Shown here in pieces: positions 20,631-28,075 of a DNA stretch of 64,000 nucleotides; the first letter of the stretch is position 1, and every line of letters starts with the position of its first letter. A program made the translations under genes and the position numbers. The notes below the pieces were generated by a model. It was not told where the DNA came from. It ran no database searches and saw nothing but the letters and a program-made list of their open reading frames with translations. Source of the stretch: an uncultured bacterium (GTDB lineage Bacteria; Patescibacteriota; Saccharimonadia; Saccharimonadales; Saccharimonadaceae); assembly GCA_903899655.1 (NCBI GenBank), contig CAIUKF010000009.1, forward strand, positions 152,561 through 216,560, written 5' to 3'.

Positions 20631-20679
20631 AAGCCATACACTGACCGCCTTACAAAAAGGTGGAGGTGTGTGGCTTTTT
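20631..20679 (+). terminator. Terminator after the ASCH array
   Basis: Hairpin AAGCCATACAC...CCGCCTT / AAGGTGG...GTGTGTGGCTT followed by a T run. The start of the next gene must lie downstream of it, which supports the ATG at 20706. Confidence 0.82.
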
Positions 20680-20705
20680 CATTTGTTGATTGTTATGATT
20701 TAACT

Positions 20706-21692
20706 ATGATAATACCTGAAAAACTAAAAATTGGTGATGAAATTCGAATTATTGCACCGGCTCGGTCAATGGGGATATTAACCGCAAAAACAAAGGCGAT
20801 TGCCAATCAACGGCTGACAGATTTAGGATTTAAAGTTACATTCGGTAAACATGTTGGCGAAATAGATGAATTTAATTCGTCTAGCATTCAGTCACGTCTG
20901 GCTGATTTGCACGAAGCGTTTGCTGACCCCAACGTCAAAGGGATTTTGACCGTTATTGGTGGTTTTAATAGCAATCAATTGCTGGACCATATTGACTGGG
21001 ATCTAATCAAAAACAACCCTAAGGTTTTATGTGGTTTTTCAGATATTACAATTTTGAATAATGCAATTTTTGCCAAAACGGGGTTGGTGACATATTCAGG
21101 CCCACATTATTCTTCGTTCGGACAAAAACTGTATTTTGAATATACTTTGGATTACTTTAAACAAGCTTGTATTGATAACGAAGCAATATCGGTTAGCGCT
21201 TCGGACAAATGGAGTGACGACCACTGGCATAATAATCAGGACAACAGGGAATTAATTGATAATAACGGCATTTGGACAATCAATCAAGGTGTGGCCGAGG
21301 GTATGATTATTGGTGCAAATTTATGTACATTTAATTTGTTGCAAGGTACTAAGTATATGCCTAGTCTAAATAATTCGATTTTATTTATCGAAGACGACGC
21401 ACATGCTGATGACACAGACGTAATGGAATTTGATCGTAACTTACAGTCACTAATTAATCTGCCGGATTTTAGTGGCGTTCGTGGCGTTGTAATTGGTCGT
21501 TTTCAAAAAGCAGCCGGTATGACAAACGATTTATTAATTAAAATTATTAAATCTAAAAAAGAGCTCAATAACCTGCCAGTCATCGCTGGTGTAGATTTTG
21601 GACACACCGACCCTAAAATCACTTTTCCAGTTGGTGGTACGGCGACATTAAATACTAACAGTGAAACGAAACTGTTAATTACTAGCCATTAA
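20706..21692 (+). CDS. S66-family LD-carboxypeptidase / MccF-like peptidase
   Basis: 328 residues. The S66 features are visible: an N-terminal Rossmann-like half (IRIIAPARSM), the nucleophile elbow CGFSDIT, the LFIEDD glutamate region and the catalytic histidine in DFGHTDP. Family members cleave the LD bond of murein tetrapeptides (LdcA) or inactivate microcin C (MccF); the sequence alone does not decide. No signal peptide, so it acts in the cytoplasm, either on recycled wall peptides or as a resistance enzyme. The ATG at 20706 follows a TATGAT box (20694-20699) by six bases, suggesting a leaderless message. Confidence 0.88.
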   Translation: MIIPEKLKIGDEIRIIAPARSMGILTAKTKAIANQRLTDLGFKVTFGKHVGEIDEFNSSSIQSRLADLHEAFADPNVKGILTVIGGFNSNQLLDHIDWDLIKNNPKVLCGFSDITILNNAIFAKTGLVTYSGPHYSSFGQKLYFEYTLDYFKQACIDNEAISVSASDKWSDDHWHNNQDNRELIDNNGIWTINQGVAEGMIIGANLCTFNLLQGTKYMPSLNNSILFIEDDAHADDTDVMEFDRNLQSLINLPDFSGVRGVVIGRFQKAAGMTNDLLIKIIKSKKELNNLPVIAGVDFGHTDPKITFPVGGTATLNTNSETKLLITSH

Positions 21693-23171
21693 TTATTTAA
21701 TTGTAATAACAAAAACGGCTAAAGCAATCGCGCCGGCGACAACACTGGACAGCAGATTGACCATATCGTTGTTGATGAATTTAACACCTGATGCTTGTTT
21801 ATTTAATTTGCCATTGGTTTGTTCGGCTTCGGTGATTGATTTGGTTTTTGAATCGATATATTTAACTTGAAACTTAGCACCCAGCAGGCTGTCTATGATT
21901 GAGCCTGCAAAACCCAACAAAGTGATTAACGTCAATATTTTTAGGCCGTGCAATAATGATGGGCTGGAAGTTGCGAATTGACTGGCGACGAAAAATAGGG
22001 CAATCATAAATGCACCAGCCAGTGACGCATTGGTACCTAGCCAGCTGACGCCGCCAGATTCACCTTTTGGTACTGGTTTGAAAGTTGTGATTGATATTGT
22101 TTTTCCTTTGTTCAAAACGCCAATTTCAGACCCCCAGGTATCTGAACAGCTGACGGCGATGGCGGCAATTATGGTCAATAAAACTGCTTCGGATTTGGTG
22201 ACAAAATAGGCGACTGATAAAACAGCTGGTATTAAACCACTGGCCAAAACTTGTTTGTAATTGCGACTGGACTTTTTGTATTCAATCGATAATTTGGCTT
22301 TTTTGGCTTTTTTATATTGAGTAATGACGCTGGAGGAAATAAAGAAAAGTATTAATGCAATCCAAGCGGCCAGACCAGCAAAGGCATAAATGGCTGACCC
22401 GACGATAATAGCAGTGATTGCACCACCACGATCAAGTGATTTGCGACTGTAGGCCGCTACGGCGATTAGCACGCTTAATAATATTCCAATTACTAAATCA
22501 GTTGTAATTTGTTGGCTACCAAATGTGATTAACAGATAATAAATGGCCGATGATCCCAGTGGCACTGTGATGTTGTCCAGACCACTCGATGTGACAAGTT
22601 CAATAAATGTTACAACGCTGGCAATTAATAAACTGCCGATGACACTGATATCGGGCGTATAAATTGACAAGATTAAATATGAAACGATTAACGAAACTGT
22701 AAACATGGTTGCTGTGCCGATAACTGATTTTTTTTGATACAACTTTTGTCGGCCGTATTTTTTGCCAATCAGTCCAGCTAGGCCGTCGCCATAGCCCATG
22801 ATAAAAATTCCCAGTGCACCTAAATAGGGCATGTGCAGCAGGGTCGAAGCGATTACTAAAATCAATAATGACATTGGATAATAGACAGTCCCAAGACTTT
22901 TTTCTGCGGGGTCTCTTTCCATGGCTTTAATGATATCCATTTTGTATGACGCGTAATTTAGGGCAATAAAAATCGCTGGTACAACGCAGGCAAACCAAAT
23001 ATTGTCAAAGTAAATGACATAAATCAGCCACCAGTTTGAAACACCGATGTGAATTAACTTTCTGGCGCCTTCGTCACCGATTAATTTTAGTTTTTGTAAA
23101 ACTGTCGATAGCGCCATAATGACGGCTATGAATGCAAATGATACTACGATGCCCAGTACATTATTTGTCAT
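21693..23171 (-). CDS. Fused polyprenol kinase (VTE5/SEC59-like) and DUF92 (VTE6-like) membrane protein
   Basis: 492 residues from the ATG at 23171, which has an AGAGGG site. The N-terminal half (about 1-225) is a phytol/dolichol kinase-type domain with GARKLIHIGVSNWW, MGYGDGLAGLIGKKYG and KKSVIGTATMF. The C-terminal half (about 235-492) is DUF92: SCSDTWGSEIGVLNKGK, TTFKPVPKGESGGVSWLGT, GSIIDSLLGAKFQVKY and FINNDMVNLLSS. In plants the separate enzymes VTE5 and VTE6 phosphorylate phytol and phytyl phosphate in turn. The fusion would turn a scavenged polyprenol into its diphosphate in one membrane protein. The substrate is inferred. About 13 membrane helices. Confidence 0.86.
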   Translation of the reverse strand: MTNNVLGIVVSFAFIAVIMALSTVLQKLKLIGDEGARKLIHIGVSNWWLIYVIYFDNIWFACVVPAIFIALNYASYKMDIIKAMERDPAEKSLGTVYYPMSLLILVIASTLLHMPYLGALGIFIMGYGDGLAGLIGKKYGRQKLYQKKSVIGTATMFTVSLIVSYLILSIYTPDISVIGSLLIASVVTFIELVTSSGLDNITVPLGSSAIYYLLITFGSQQITTDLVIGILLSVLIAVAAYSRKSLDRGGAITAIIVGSAIYAFAGLAAWIALILFFISSSVITQYKKAKKAKLSIEYKKSSRNYKQVLASGLIPAVLSVAYFVTKSEAVLLTIIAAIAVSCSDTWGSEIGVLNKGKTISITTFKPVPKGESGGVSWLGTNASLAGAFMIALFFVASQFATSSPSLLHGLKILTLITLLGFAGSIIDSLLGAKFQVKYIDSKTKSITEAEQTNGKLNKQASGVKFINNDMVNLLSSVVAGAIALAVFVITIK

Positions 23172-23380
23172 ATTTTTGCCCTCTTTCTTTGTAATTATTA
23201 TTACATTATTTGACGAAAATAACATTAGAAATGGTTATGGATTTGAATCATGCAGATTAATTTATGGTTTTAGTTATTATTGTACGTAAAATACGGGAGT
23301 AAGTAATAAACCTATTAAATATGCTTTCGCTTTATTGTTGTATATGTTATAATGTCATTAACCTTCTGGTTTTTGGTTAG

Positions 23381-23467
23381 GGGGGTGTGGCGAAATTGGT
23401 AGACGCATCAATCTCCAAAATTGTCGAGTTTAAACTCATGTGGGTTCAAGTCCCATCATCCCTACCA
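23381..23467 (+). tRNA. Class II tRNA with leucine-type body and CCA anticodon
   Basis: 87 nucleotides including encoded CCA. Acceptor GGGGGTG/CATCCCT (with G1-U72 and one internal G-U), D-arm GCG...GGTAGACGC as in tRNA-Leu, a 15-nt variable arm with GAG/CTC stem, T-arm GTGGG-TTCAAGT-CCCAT and discriminator A73. The anticodon arm folds as TCAAT-CTCCAAA-ATTGT, with one T-T mismatch at its base, so U33 is followed by CCA, the tryptophan anticodon. The body says Leu and the anticodon says Trp. A TATAAT lies upstream (about 23347-23354). The tRNA identity is firm; the isotype is uncertain. Confidence 0.8.
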
Positions 23468-23487
23468 ATAGCAGAGAGGGGTATAAG

Positions 23488-23520
23488 AAAATGAGCAGTA
23501 CGTAATGTACTGCTCATTTT
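23488..23520 (+). terminator. Terminator after the class II tRNA
   Basis: Perfect 14-bp stem (AAAATGAGCAGTAC / GTACTGCTCATTTT) with a 5-base loop, 20 bases after the tRNA. Confidence 0.88.
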
Positions 23521-23550
23521 AGTGTTATGCATTGAATCGAAATTAAAATA

Positions 23551-23588
23551 GAGACGAAAAAAAGACCTTGCGGTCTTTCTTTCGTCTC
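23551..23588. terminator. Second hairpin, probable bidirectional terminator
   Basis: GAGACGAAA...AAAGACC / GGTCTTT...TTTCGTCTC around a TTGC loop. With the hairpin at 23488 it isolates the tRNA from the small genes downstream. Confidence 0.7.
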
Positions 23589-23675
23589 CAAATTTGTCGA
23601 GTGACAAAGCTTATGTATAAACACAAGCTATAATCATTGTCGTCTATATATAAAAAATAGTCAATACTTTTATGT

Positions 23676-23717
23676 TTTACACTTATGTTTGCAATGTTTT
23701 GCAAACATAAGTGTAAA
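23676..23717. repeat. Perfect 19-bp inverted repeat with 4-base loop
   Basis: Two 19-base arms (TTTACACTTATGTTTGCAA and its complement) around TGTT. There is no T run after either arm, so it is not a typical terminator. It lies about 90 bases before the promoter of two small unknown genes and could be an operator or a mobile-element remnant. Confidence 0.8.
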
Positions 23718-23811
23718 TCATAAATTAAGATATGTCAATGGCTGGTATATAGTGACTATATTTCAGTGGTATCTAGACTTGATTGGCGTGGAAAAGGAGT
23801 ATAATAAAGTT

Positions 23812-24084
23812 ATGAACGACGAACGAATATATGAATTAATTCGAAAATATGAGAGTATTTCATCAGTTGAATTATATAAGACTATCGATGCTCTTAAGGT
23901 ACTTGTAGAGGATGACAAAATTACAGATGAAACTGCCGAGAGAATAATGAGACTATTAGTCAGTAGGCATTTACATAAAGACATTACGCATGAGTTATAT
24001 ATAGATGATTTAGATATTAAGAATAATAGAAAATTAAAGTTTATAAATTTCAAGTATGGCAGAACTAAAGAAACCTACGCATAA
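23812..24084 (+). CDS. Small helical protein of unknown function
   Basis: 90 residues from the ATG at 23812. A TATAAT at 23800-23805 ends six bases before this ATG, so the message would be leaderless; a longer frame from 23689 would have to start inside the palindrome and is less likely. The product is mostly helical, charged, with no membrane segment. Its 3' end overlaps the next gene by 29 bases, so the two are probably co-expressed. No family recognised. Confidence 0.6.
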   Translation: MNDERIYELIRKYESISSVELYKTIDALKVLVEDDKITDETAERIMRLLVSRHLHKDITHELYIDDLDIKNNRKLKFINFKYGRTKETYA

Positions 24085-24463
24085 AGGTAATGCCGTAAAA
24101 GGTGAGGTTATAAAGACTCGAACGGAAGAGAGCTTAGATGTTCTAGTTGGCCAGCTAGAAGGTAGTCTTCCTCAACAGTTTTCAGATAAGCATATTGATA
24201 GGTATTTTGATAATAAAGAGAAGTTGTTTAGACATATAAGAGAAGATCACAAAGATCAGAAAGATTTAATAAAACATAGTAGAAAATATAAATTGTTCTA
24301 TTTAATTGCTAGTGGCGTAATTATTATAGCAATTATGATAGTTATAATATGGAGTGATAAAGGATTGCTCGGAAAGTTTTTTGAATTGCTATTTGCTTTT
24401 TTGGGCGGGACGGGTTTTGGCACTCTATTGGGTAAGAAAAATAGTAACGGCATTGACGAATAG
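24056..24463 (+). CDS. Small membrane protein, DUF2335-like topology
   Basis: 135 residues: a charged N-terminal region (about 1-80), then two membrane helices (about 82-100 and 108-126) and a short polar tail. The order (charged segment with repeated Asp/His/Lys, then two C-terminal helices with GGTGFGTLLGKK) recalls DUF2335-type predicted membrane proteins, but I hold that loosely. It overlaps the preceding small gene and is followed by a terminator, giving a two-gene cassette between tRNA genes, a common place for accessory genes. Confidence 0.6.
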   Translation: MAELKKPTHKGNAVKGEVIKTRTEESLDVLVGQLEGSLPQQFSDKHIDRYFDNKEKLFRHIREDHKDQKDLIKHSRKYKLFYLIASGVIIIAIMIVIIWSDKGLLGKFFELLFAFLGGTGFGTLLGKKNSNGIDE

Positions 24464-24535
24464 AATATTAGTAATCATGTGGCTACTTTTTGCTCCGCAA
24501 AGAGTCCCAATTACAGCTTTAACTATTAAATTTCC

Positions 24536-24573
24536 AAAATAATAACCTCATCTTTCGACGAGGTTATTATTTT
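24536..24573. terminator. Hairpin terminator after the two-gene cassette
   Basis: Perfect 14-bp stem (AAAATAATAACCTC / GAGGTTATTATTTT) with a 10-base loop. Confidence 0.85.
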
Positions 24574-24591
24574 GGTAGTAGTGACAGGAAT
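24571..24591 (-). repeat. Duplicate of the tRNA-Met 3' end
   Basis: These 21 bases are identical to 24751-24771, which is the 3' end of the minus-strand tRNA-Met gene plus two flanking bases. Both copies sit beside a hairpin terminator. The layout, a direct repeat of a tRNA 3' end 180 bases apart, is what integration or a local duplication at a tRNA gene leaves behind. Confidence 0.8.
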
Positions 24592-24660
24592 ATCGCTTTG
24601 CTCCTCCGTTTGTTCGTAAAAATATGTAAACACATTTTTATTTCACTGCACTACGCGACC

Positions 24661-24693
24661 CTGTGACTATTTTTGCTTTGCAAAAAGTCACAG
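24661..24693. other. Hairpin of unknown role
   Basis: CTGTGAC...TTTTTGC / GCAAAAA...GTCACAG with a two-base bulge, between the duplicated tRNA end and the intact tRNA. It lies in a gene-free stretch, and no further signal is visible. Confidence 0.5.
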
Positions 24694-24716
24694 GTCCAAT
24701 ACATAACATAATCACC

Positions 24717-24753
24717 AAATTAATTACCCCACATAAAGTGGGGTAATTAATTT
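24717..24753 (-). terminator. Terminator of the tRNA-Met gene
   Basis: Perfect 16-bp stem (AAATTAATTACCCCAC / GTGGGGTAATTAATTT) with a 5-base loop, directly after the 3' end of the minus-strand tRNA. Confidence 0.88.
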
Positions 24754-24829
24754 GGTAGTAGTGACAGGAATTGAACCTGTGACCTTAGGCTTATGAGTCC
24801 TACGCTCTAACCAACTGAGCTACACTACC
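24753..24829 (-). tRNA. tRNA with CAT anticodon (tRNA-Met or tRNA-Ile2)
   Basis: 77 nucleotides with encoded CCA. Acceptor GGTAGTG/CACTACT, D-arm GCTC...GAGC, anticodon arm TAGGA-CTCATAA-GCCTA (one A-G mismatch next to the loop), T-arm ACAGG-TTCAATT-CCTGT. The CAT anticodon fits elongator Met or, after lysidine modification by TilS (gene at 27192), Ile2. The first pair is G1-U72, as in the class II tRNA at 23381. Confidence 0.93.
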
Positions 24830-24873
24830 ATATCGTATGTTGAATTGTGAAATATATCTTTCAGCGTATGGGC

Positions 24874-24938
24874 AGTTGGTTAGAGCGTCTACGCGGATTT
24901 ATTACCGCCTTCGGCTGGGCCAACTGAGCTACACTACC
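24874..24938. pseudogene. Scrambled tRNA-Met fragments
   Basis: 24874-24889 carries a plus-strand copy of the tRNA D-arm region (CAGTTGGTTAGAGCGT). 24920-24938 carries a minus-strand copy of its first 19 bases. The two pieces face each other around unrelated sequence, so no tRNA can form. With the 3' duplicate at 24571 this shows repeated breakage or insertion at the tRNA locus. The small open frame that runs across it is not a gene. Confidence 0.7.
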
Positions 24939-25226
24939 TCGTCGGAATGGGCTAAAGTCATTTCGTTTTGTCGCAGGCTACAAAAGCTTCATGACACCGC
25001 CATTCCTCCTCTCACTAAATTAAACAGCTAAAGCTTGGTTTAATTTAGCGTCAAGTTGCAAATCGCATAAATAAACGAACTGCACTGAATAATTGTAGCA
25101 AAAAACAGATTACATTTCTAGGTGGACGATTAAATATTCAGTACATAGTTTGATAAGTGCTATTAAAGTGTTATTTTTTTGCAAGGACGGACCCCGCAAA
25201 CAAAGTTTTTATGTTACTATTTGCTT

Positions 25227-25499
25227 ATGATTATAAATAAAAAAATAATATTGAGTTTGGCTTTGGTTGTCTCTGTTGGTGTCGCGACATTCTTCTTTCT
25301 GAAATATACCCAACCAAAGCAATATAAATTAGTTGAAATAGAATTAACTTGTAATGCTGATTTTTGTCCTGGTAATGGCACAGCTAAAGTTTATGATGGC
25401 GTTAATTCAAAAGAGGAATGTCAACGAATTGGCGGCAATCCAATAGTTTATTTTGGTATTGGCGGAAACGAGCTTTATCATGCTTGTGGACAAAAATAA
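25227..25499 (+). CDS. Small membrane-anchored extracytoplasmic protein
   Basis: 90 residues from the ATG at 25227. An N-terminal signal/anchor helix (about 5-26) is followed by a small domain with four cysteines (CNADFC, EECQRIGG, HACGQK), which could form two disulfides outside the cell. There is no lipobox. A TACTAT box at 25215-25220 ends six bases before the ATG, suggesting a leaderless message. The 139 bases before the promoter hold an inverted repeat (25015-25048) and nothing else recognisable. Family not known. Confidence 0.65.
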   Translation: MIINKKIILSLALVVSVGVATFFFLKYTQPKQYKLVEIELTCNADFCPGNGTAKVYDGVNSKEECQRIGGNPIVYFGIGGNELYHACGQK

Positions 25500-25517
25500 T
25501 TTCTAGAAATTTAGTAG

Positions 25518-25682
25518 TATAATTAGATTCATACCGCGCGATACTCACTGGCTGAAAAGTTAAGCGTCCCTCGCGAATGGTCATTCGTGATTAATTGCTT
25601 TCGGACTTTGACTAACGAAACGGGTCAATCGGACGGGCAATAAAAGTTAAATCGTTTCCTTAAATATTTTTAGGGGATTTTA
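25518..25682 (+). promoter_or_regulatory. Promoter and structured leader of the polymerase operon
   Basis: TATAAT at 25518-25523 is followed by a leader of about 150 bases. The leader contains the palindrome CGCGAATG-GT-CATTCGTG near 25572, and an AGGGGA ribosome-binding site just before the ATG. The length and the palindrome suggest regulation, but no known SOS box was recognised. Confidence 0.4.
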
Positions 25683-25952
25683 ATGATGAATGACGAACTT
25701 TTTTTGAACGAATATATCAAGGTTGTGGCGACTTTTGGCGATGGTTTGAATCCGTGCCAACCACTTAAATTTAAACGTAAAAACGGTCGCGAAGTGATAA
25801 TTACCGAGATTGGCTTGCGCTTTCCTAATGCCAAAGGCAGCCGCATGATACATATATTTGATGTTACGGATGGGTCGGCCGATTATCGGTTAGAATTTGA
25901 TGCCGAACGTTTGACCTGGCGATTAACGCGCGAGGCTGATCATGAAATATAA
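25683..25952 (+). CDS. Small partner protein of the Y-family polymerase
   Basis: 89 residues (a second ATG follows one codon later). Predicted beta-rich with a closing ADYRLEFDAERLTWRLTRE. This recalls the small DUF6504-type proteins found beside ImuB/DnaE2-type genes in Actinobacteria, a weak resemblance. It overlaps the polymerase gene by 11 bases, so the two are surely co-translated. An AGGGGA site precedes it. A role in lesion bypass is inferred from position only. Confidence 0.65.
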   Translation: MMNDELFLNEYIKVVATFGDGLNPCQPLKFKRKNGREVIITEIGLRFPNAKGSRMIHIFDVTDGSADYRLEFDAERLTWRLTREADHEI

Positions 25953-27159
25953 TGCCGAACAACCGCTGGTAATGCATGTCGATTTGAATTCGGCTTTTGC
26001 AACTATCGAACAACAATCCAGACCATTATTACGTGGCAAACCAGTGGCGATTTTGAATCGTCGGACTGAACATACTATCATCGTGACGGCTAGTTACGAG
26101 GCTAAATCAAAGGGTGTCAAAGTTGGTATGAAGTTTACCGAGGCAGTCAAATTAGTGCCAGGACTAATTGCCATCGAAAGTGACCCAGCCAAATATCGGT
26201 TTGTGTATCGCAAATTAATGGCAATATTAAACGATTATTCGCCGCATGCCGTTATGAAAAGCATTGATGAAGGTGTTATGGACTTTCATCATATACCCAA
26301 TTGTCGGCCGTTAATCGAAATTGGGTACGAAATTAAACAAAGGTTACGTGATGAAATTGGTGTGGCAATGCGCTGTAATGTCGGCATTGGCCCAAATCGA
26401 TTTTTAGCCAAAACGGCGGCTGGATTACATAAACCTGACGGATTGGATATTATTACAGCCGATAATTTGCGGGCGACCTATGCCACGATGAAATTAACCG
26501 ATTTAACTGGTATTGCTGGGCATTTAGAAAGGCGACTGAATGCCGTTGGAATCTTTACGCCGCTGCAATTTTTGGATGCCGACGAAGTGACTTTGCAAAA
26601 GGTTGTTTTTAAAAGTATTGTTGGCAAACAATGGTACGCGCGGTTGCGTGGATACGAAGTTGACGACGTTACGACCGAAACCAAATCAGTTGGTCGGCAA
26701 TATGTTTTGGAAAGTCGTAATTTAACGCTGGTACAAATTACAACTAGACTTCATAATTTATGTGAATCAGTCGGGTCGCGGTTGCGTCACCAAAAAAAGG
26801 CGGCGCGGGGGATTTATGTTTACGTTCGGACGGCAGGACGGTCATATTGGCACGACAGTCGAATGTGTCAATTACCGTTTTACAGTGACAGTACGATTAA
26901 CGGTCTGGCTCAGCAATTATTTATCAAAGCACCTGGTGGAATAAGGGAAATCGGTGTTCATTTATATGGATTAAATGATAATAATAACGACCAATTAAGT
27001 TTGTTTGGCAATATGTTGGCCCGCGAACAGCAATTGGTTAGCGCAATTGATGATATTAATCGGCGCTTTGGCGAGCGAACAGTTCACTCAGCCGACACGT
27101 TGGAAAGTAACGAAACTGTCACTGTCAAAATTCCGTTTGGTAGTACTAGATATTTGTAG
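25942..27159 (+). CDS. Y-family DNA polymerase (DinB/ImuB type)
   Basis: 405 residues. The palm carboxylates are present: Asp in HVDLNSAFATIEQ and Asp-Glu in SIDEGVMDF, so it should be catalytically active, unlike true ImuB. The helix-hairpin-helix-like thumb is near LTGIAGHLERRLNAVGI, and the little-finger domain follows (about 245-345). A beta-clamp motif (DQLSLFG) lies near residue 360. It would perform translesion synthesis. It overlaps its small upstream partner. Confidence 0.9.
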   Translation: MKYNAEQPLVMHVDLNSAFATIEQQSRPLLRGKPVAILNRRTEHTIIVTASYEAKSKGVKVGMKFTEAVKLVPGLIAIESDPAKYRFVYRKLMAILNDYSPHAVMKSIDEGVMDFHHIPNCRPLIEIGYEIKQRLRDEIGVAMRCNVGIGPNRFLAKTAAGLHKPDGLDIITADNLRATYATMKLTDLTGIAGHLERRLNAVGIFTPLQFLDADEVTLQKVVFKSIVGKQWYARLRGYEVDDVTTETKSVGRQYVLESRNLTLVQITTRLHNLCESVGSRLRHQKKAARGIYVYVRTAGRSYWHDSRMCQLPFYSDSTINGLAQQLFIKAPGGIREIGVHLYGLNDNNNDQLSLFGNMLAREQQLVSAIDDINRRFGERTVHSADTLESNETVTVKIPFGSTRYL

Positions 27160-27191
27160 CTAAATTTTAATAGCCAGCTTATACTAAATAT

Positions 27192-28025
27192 ATGAACAAA
27201 TATGTCTTGGCGGTCAGTGGTGGTGTGGATTCTGTTGTGCTGTTAGATATATTGTCAAAACATGATGGCTTTGAAGTGATTGTGGCTCATTTTGACCACG
27301 GTATTCGTCGTGACTCTGGGATTGATGCGGTTTTTGTGGCTGGACTAGCTAATAAATATGGTATGAAATTTGAGACCAAGCGTGAAGAATTAGGCCCCGA
27401 TACCAGTGAAGATAAAGCCAGGTCCAGACGTTATGAATTTTTACGATCGGTTGCCAAAAAACATAATGCGCAATTGGTTACAGCGCATCATGCCGATGAC
27501 GTAGTTGAAACGATTGCGATTAATTTATCGCGTGGCACTGGTTGGCGTGGCTTGGCAGTTTTGGATTCAGATATCGTACGTCTATTAACTGGTCTCAGCA
27601 AAGCTGAAATTATTGAATATGCTAAAAATAACGGTCTAACTTGGCGTGAAGATAGTACCAACGCTGATGATAAATATTTGCGCAACCGAATTCGACGCCA
27701 AACAGCCAATCTGGGTGATGATAGTAAAAGGCAATTGTTGGGCTTATGGGAGCATCAAAAAGTCTTGAAAAAACAGATTAAACAAGAAGTTGAAAAGTTA
27801 GTTGGCGATGGTCCAGATTATAGCCGATATTTTTTTATCCATATCGATTCAAAGACTGGAATAGAATGTTTAAGGCACATTGTCAATGCTCGTTTAACCA
27901 GGCCGCAACTACTAAAAACTTTACATGCTATTAAGACTGCAATTCCGGGCAAGACATATGATGCCGGTAATGGTGTAAAAATTGCTTTCACGGCTCGTAA
28001 TTTTACAGTTAAACTGTTAAAATAA
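27192..28025 (+). CDS. tilS: tRNA(Ile)-lysidine synthase
   Basis: 277 residues with the PP-loop SGGVDSVVLLD at residue 9, AHFDHGIR, the LVTAHHADDVVET motif and WREDSTN...LRNRIRR typical of TilS. It converts C34 of tRNA-Ile2(CAU) to lysidine so that the tRNA reads AUA. It is shorter than the E. coli enzyme (about 430) but in the range of minimal versions. A TATACT box (27180-27185) ends six bases before the ATG, so the mRNA is probably leaderless. Confidence 0.93.
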   Translation: MNKYVLAVSGGVDSVVLLDILSKHDGFEVIVAHFDHGIRRDSGIDAVFVAGLANKYGMKFETKREELGPDTSEDKARSRRYEFLRSVAKKHNAQLVTAHHADDVVETIAINLSRGTGWRGLAVLDSDIVRLLTGLSKAEIIEYAKNNGLTWREDSTNADDKYLRNRIRRQTANLGDDSKRQLLGLWEHQKVLKKQIKQEVEKLVGDGPDYSRYFFIHIDSKTGIECLRHIVNARLTRPQLLKTLHAIKTAIPGKTYDAGNGVKIAFTARNFTVKLLK

Positions 28026-28075
28026 GTACAGAATATCCGCTGTGTTTATCTAATTGAAAGGAACATTTAATTTTT

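Noticed and set aside
24837..25031. 64-codon open frame after tRNA-Met
   Set aside because: It runs through scrambled tRNA fragments, has no ribosome-binding site and no protein-like composition.
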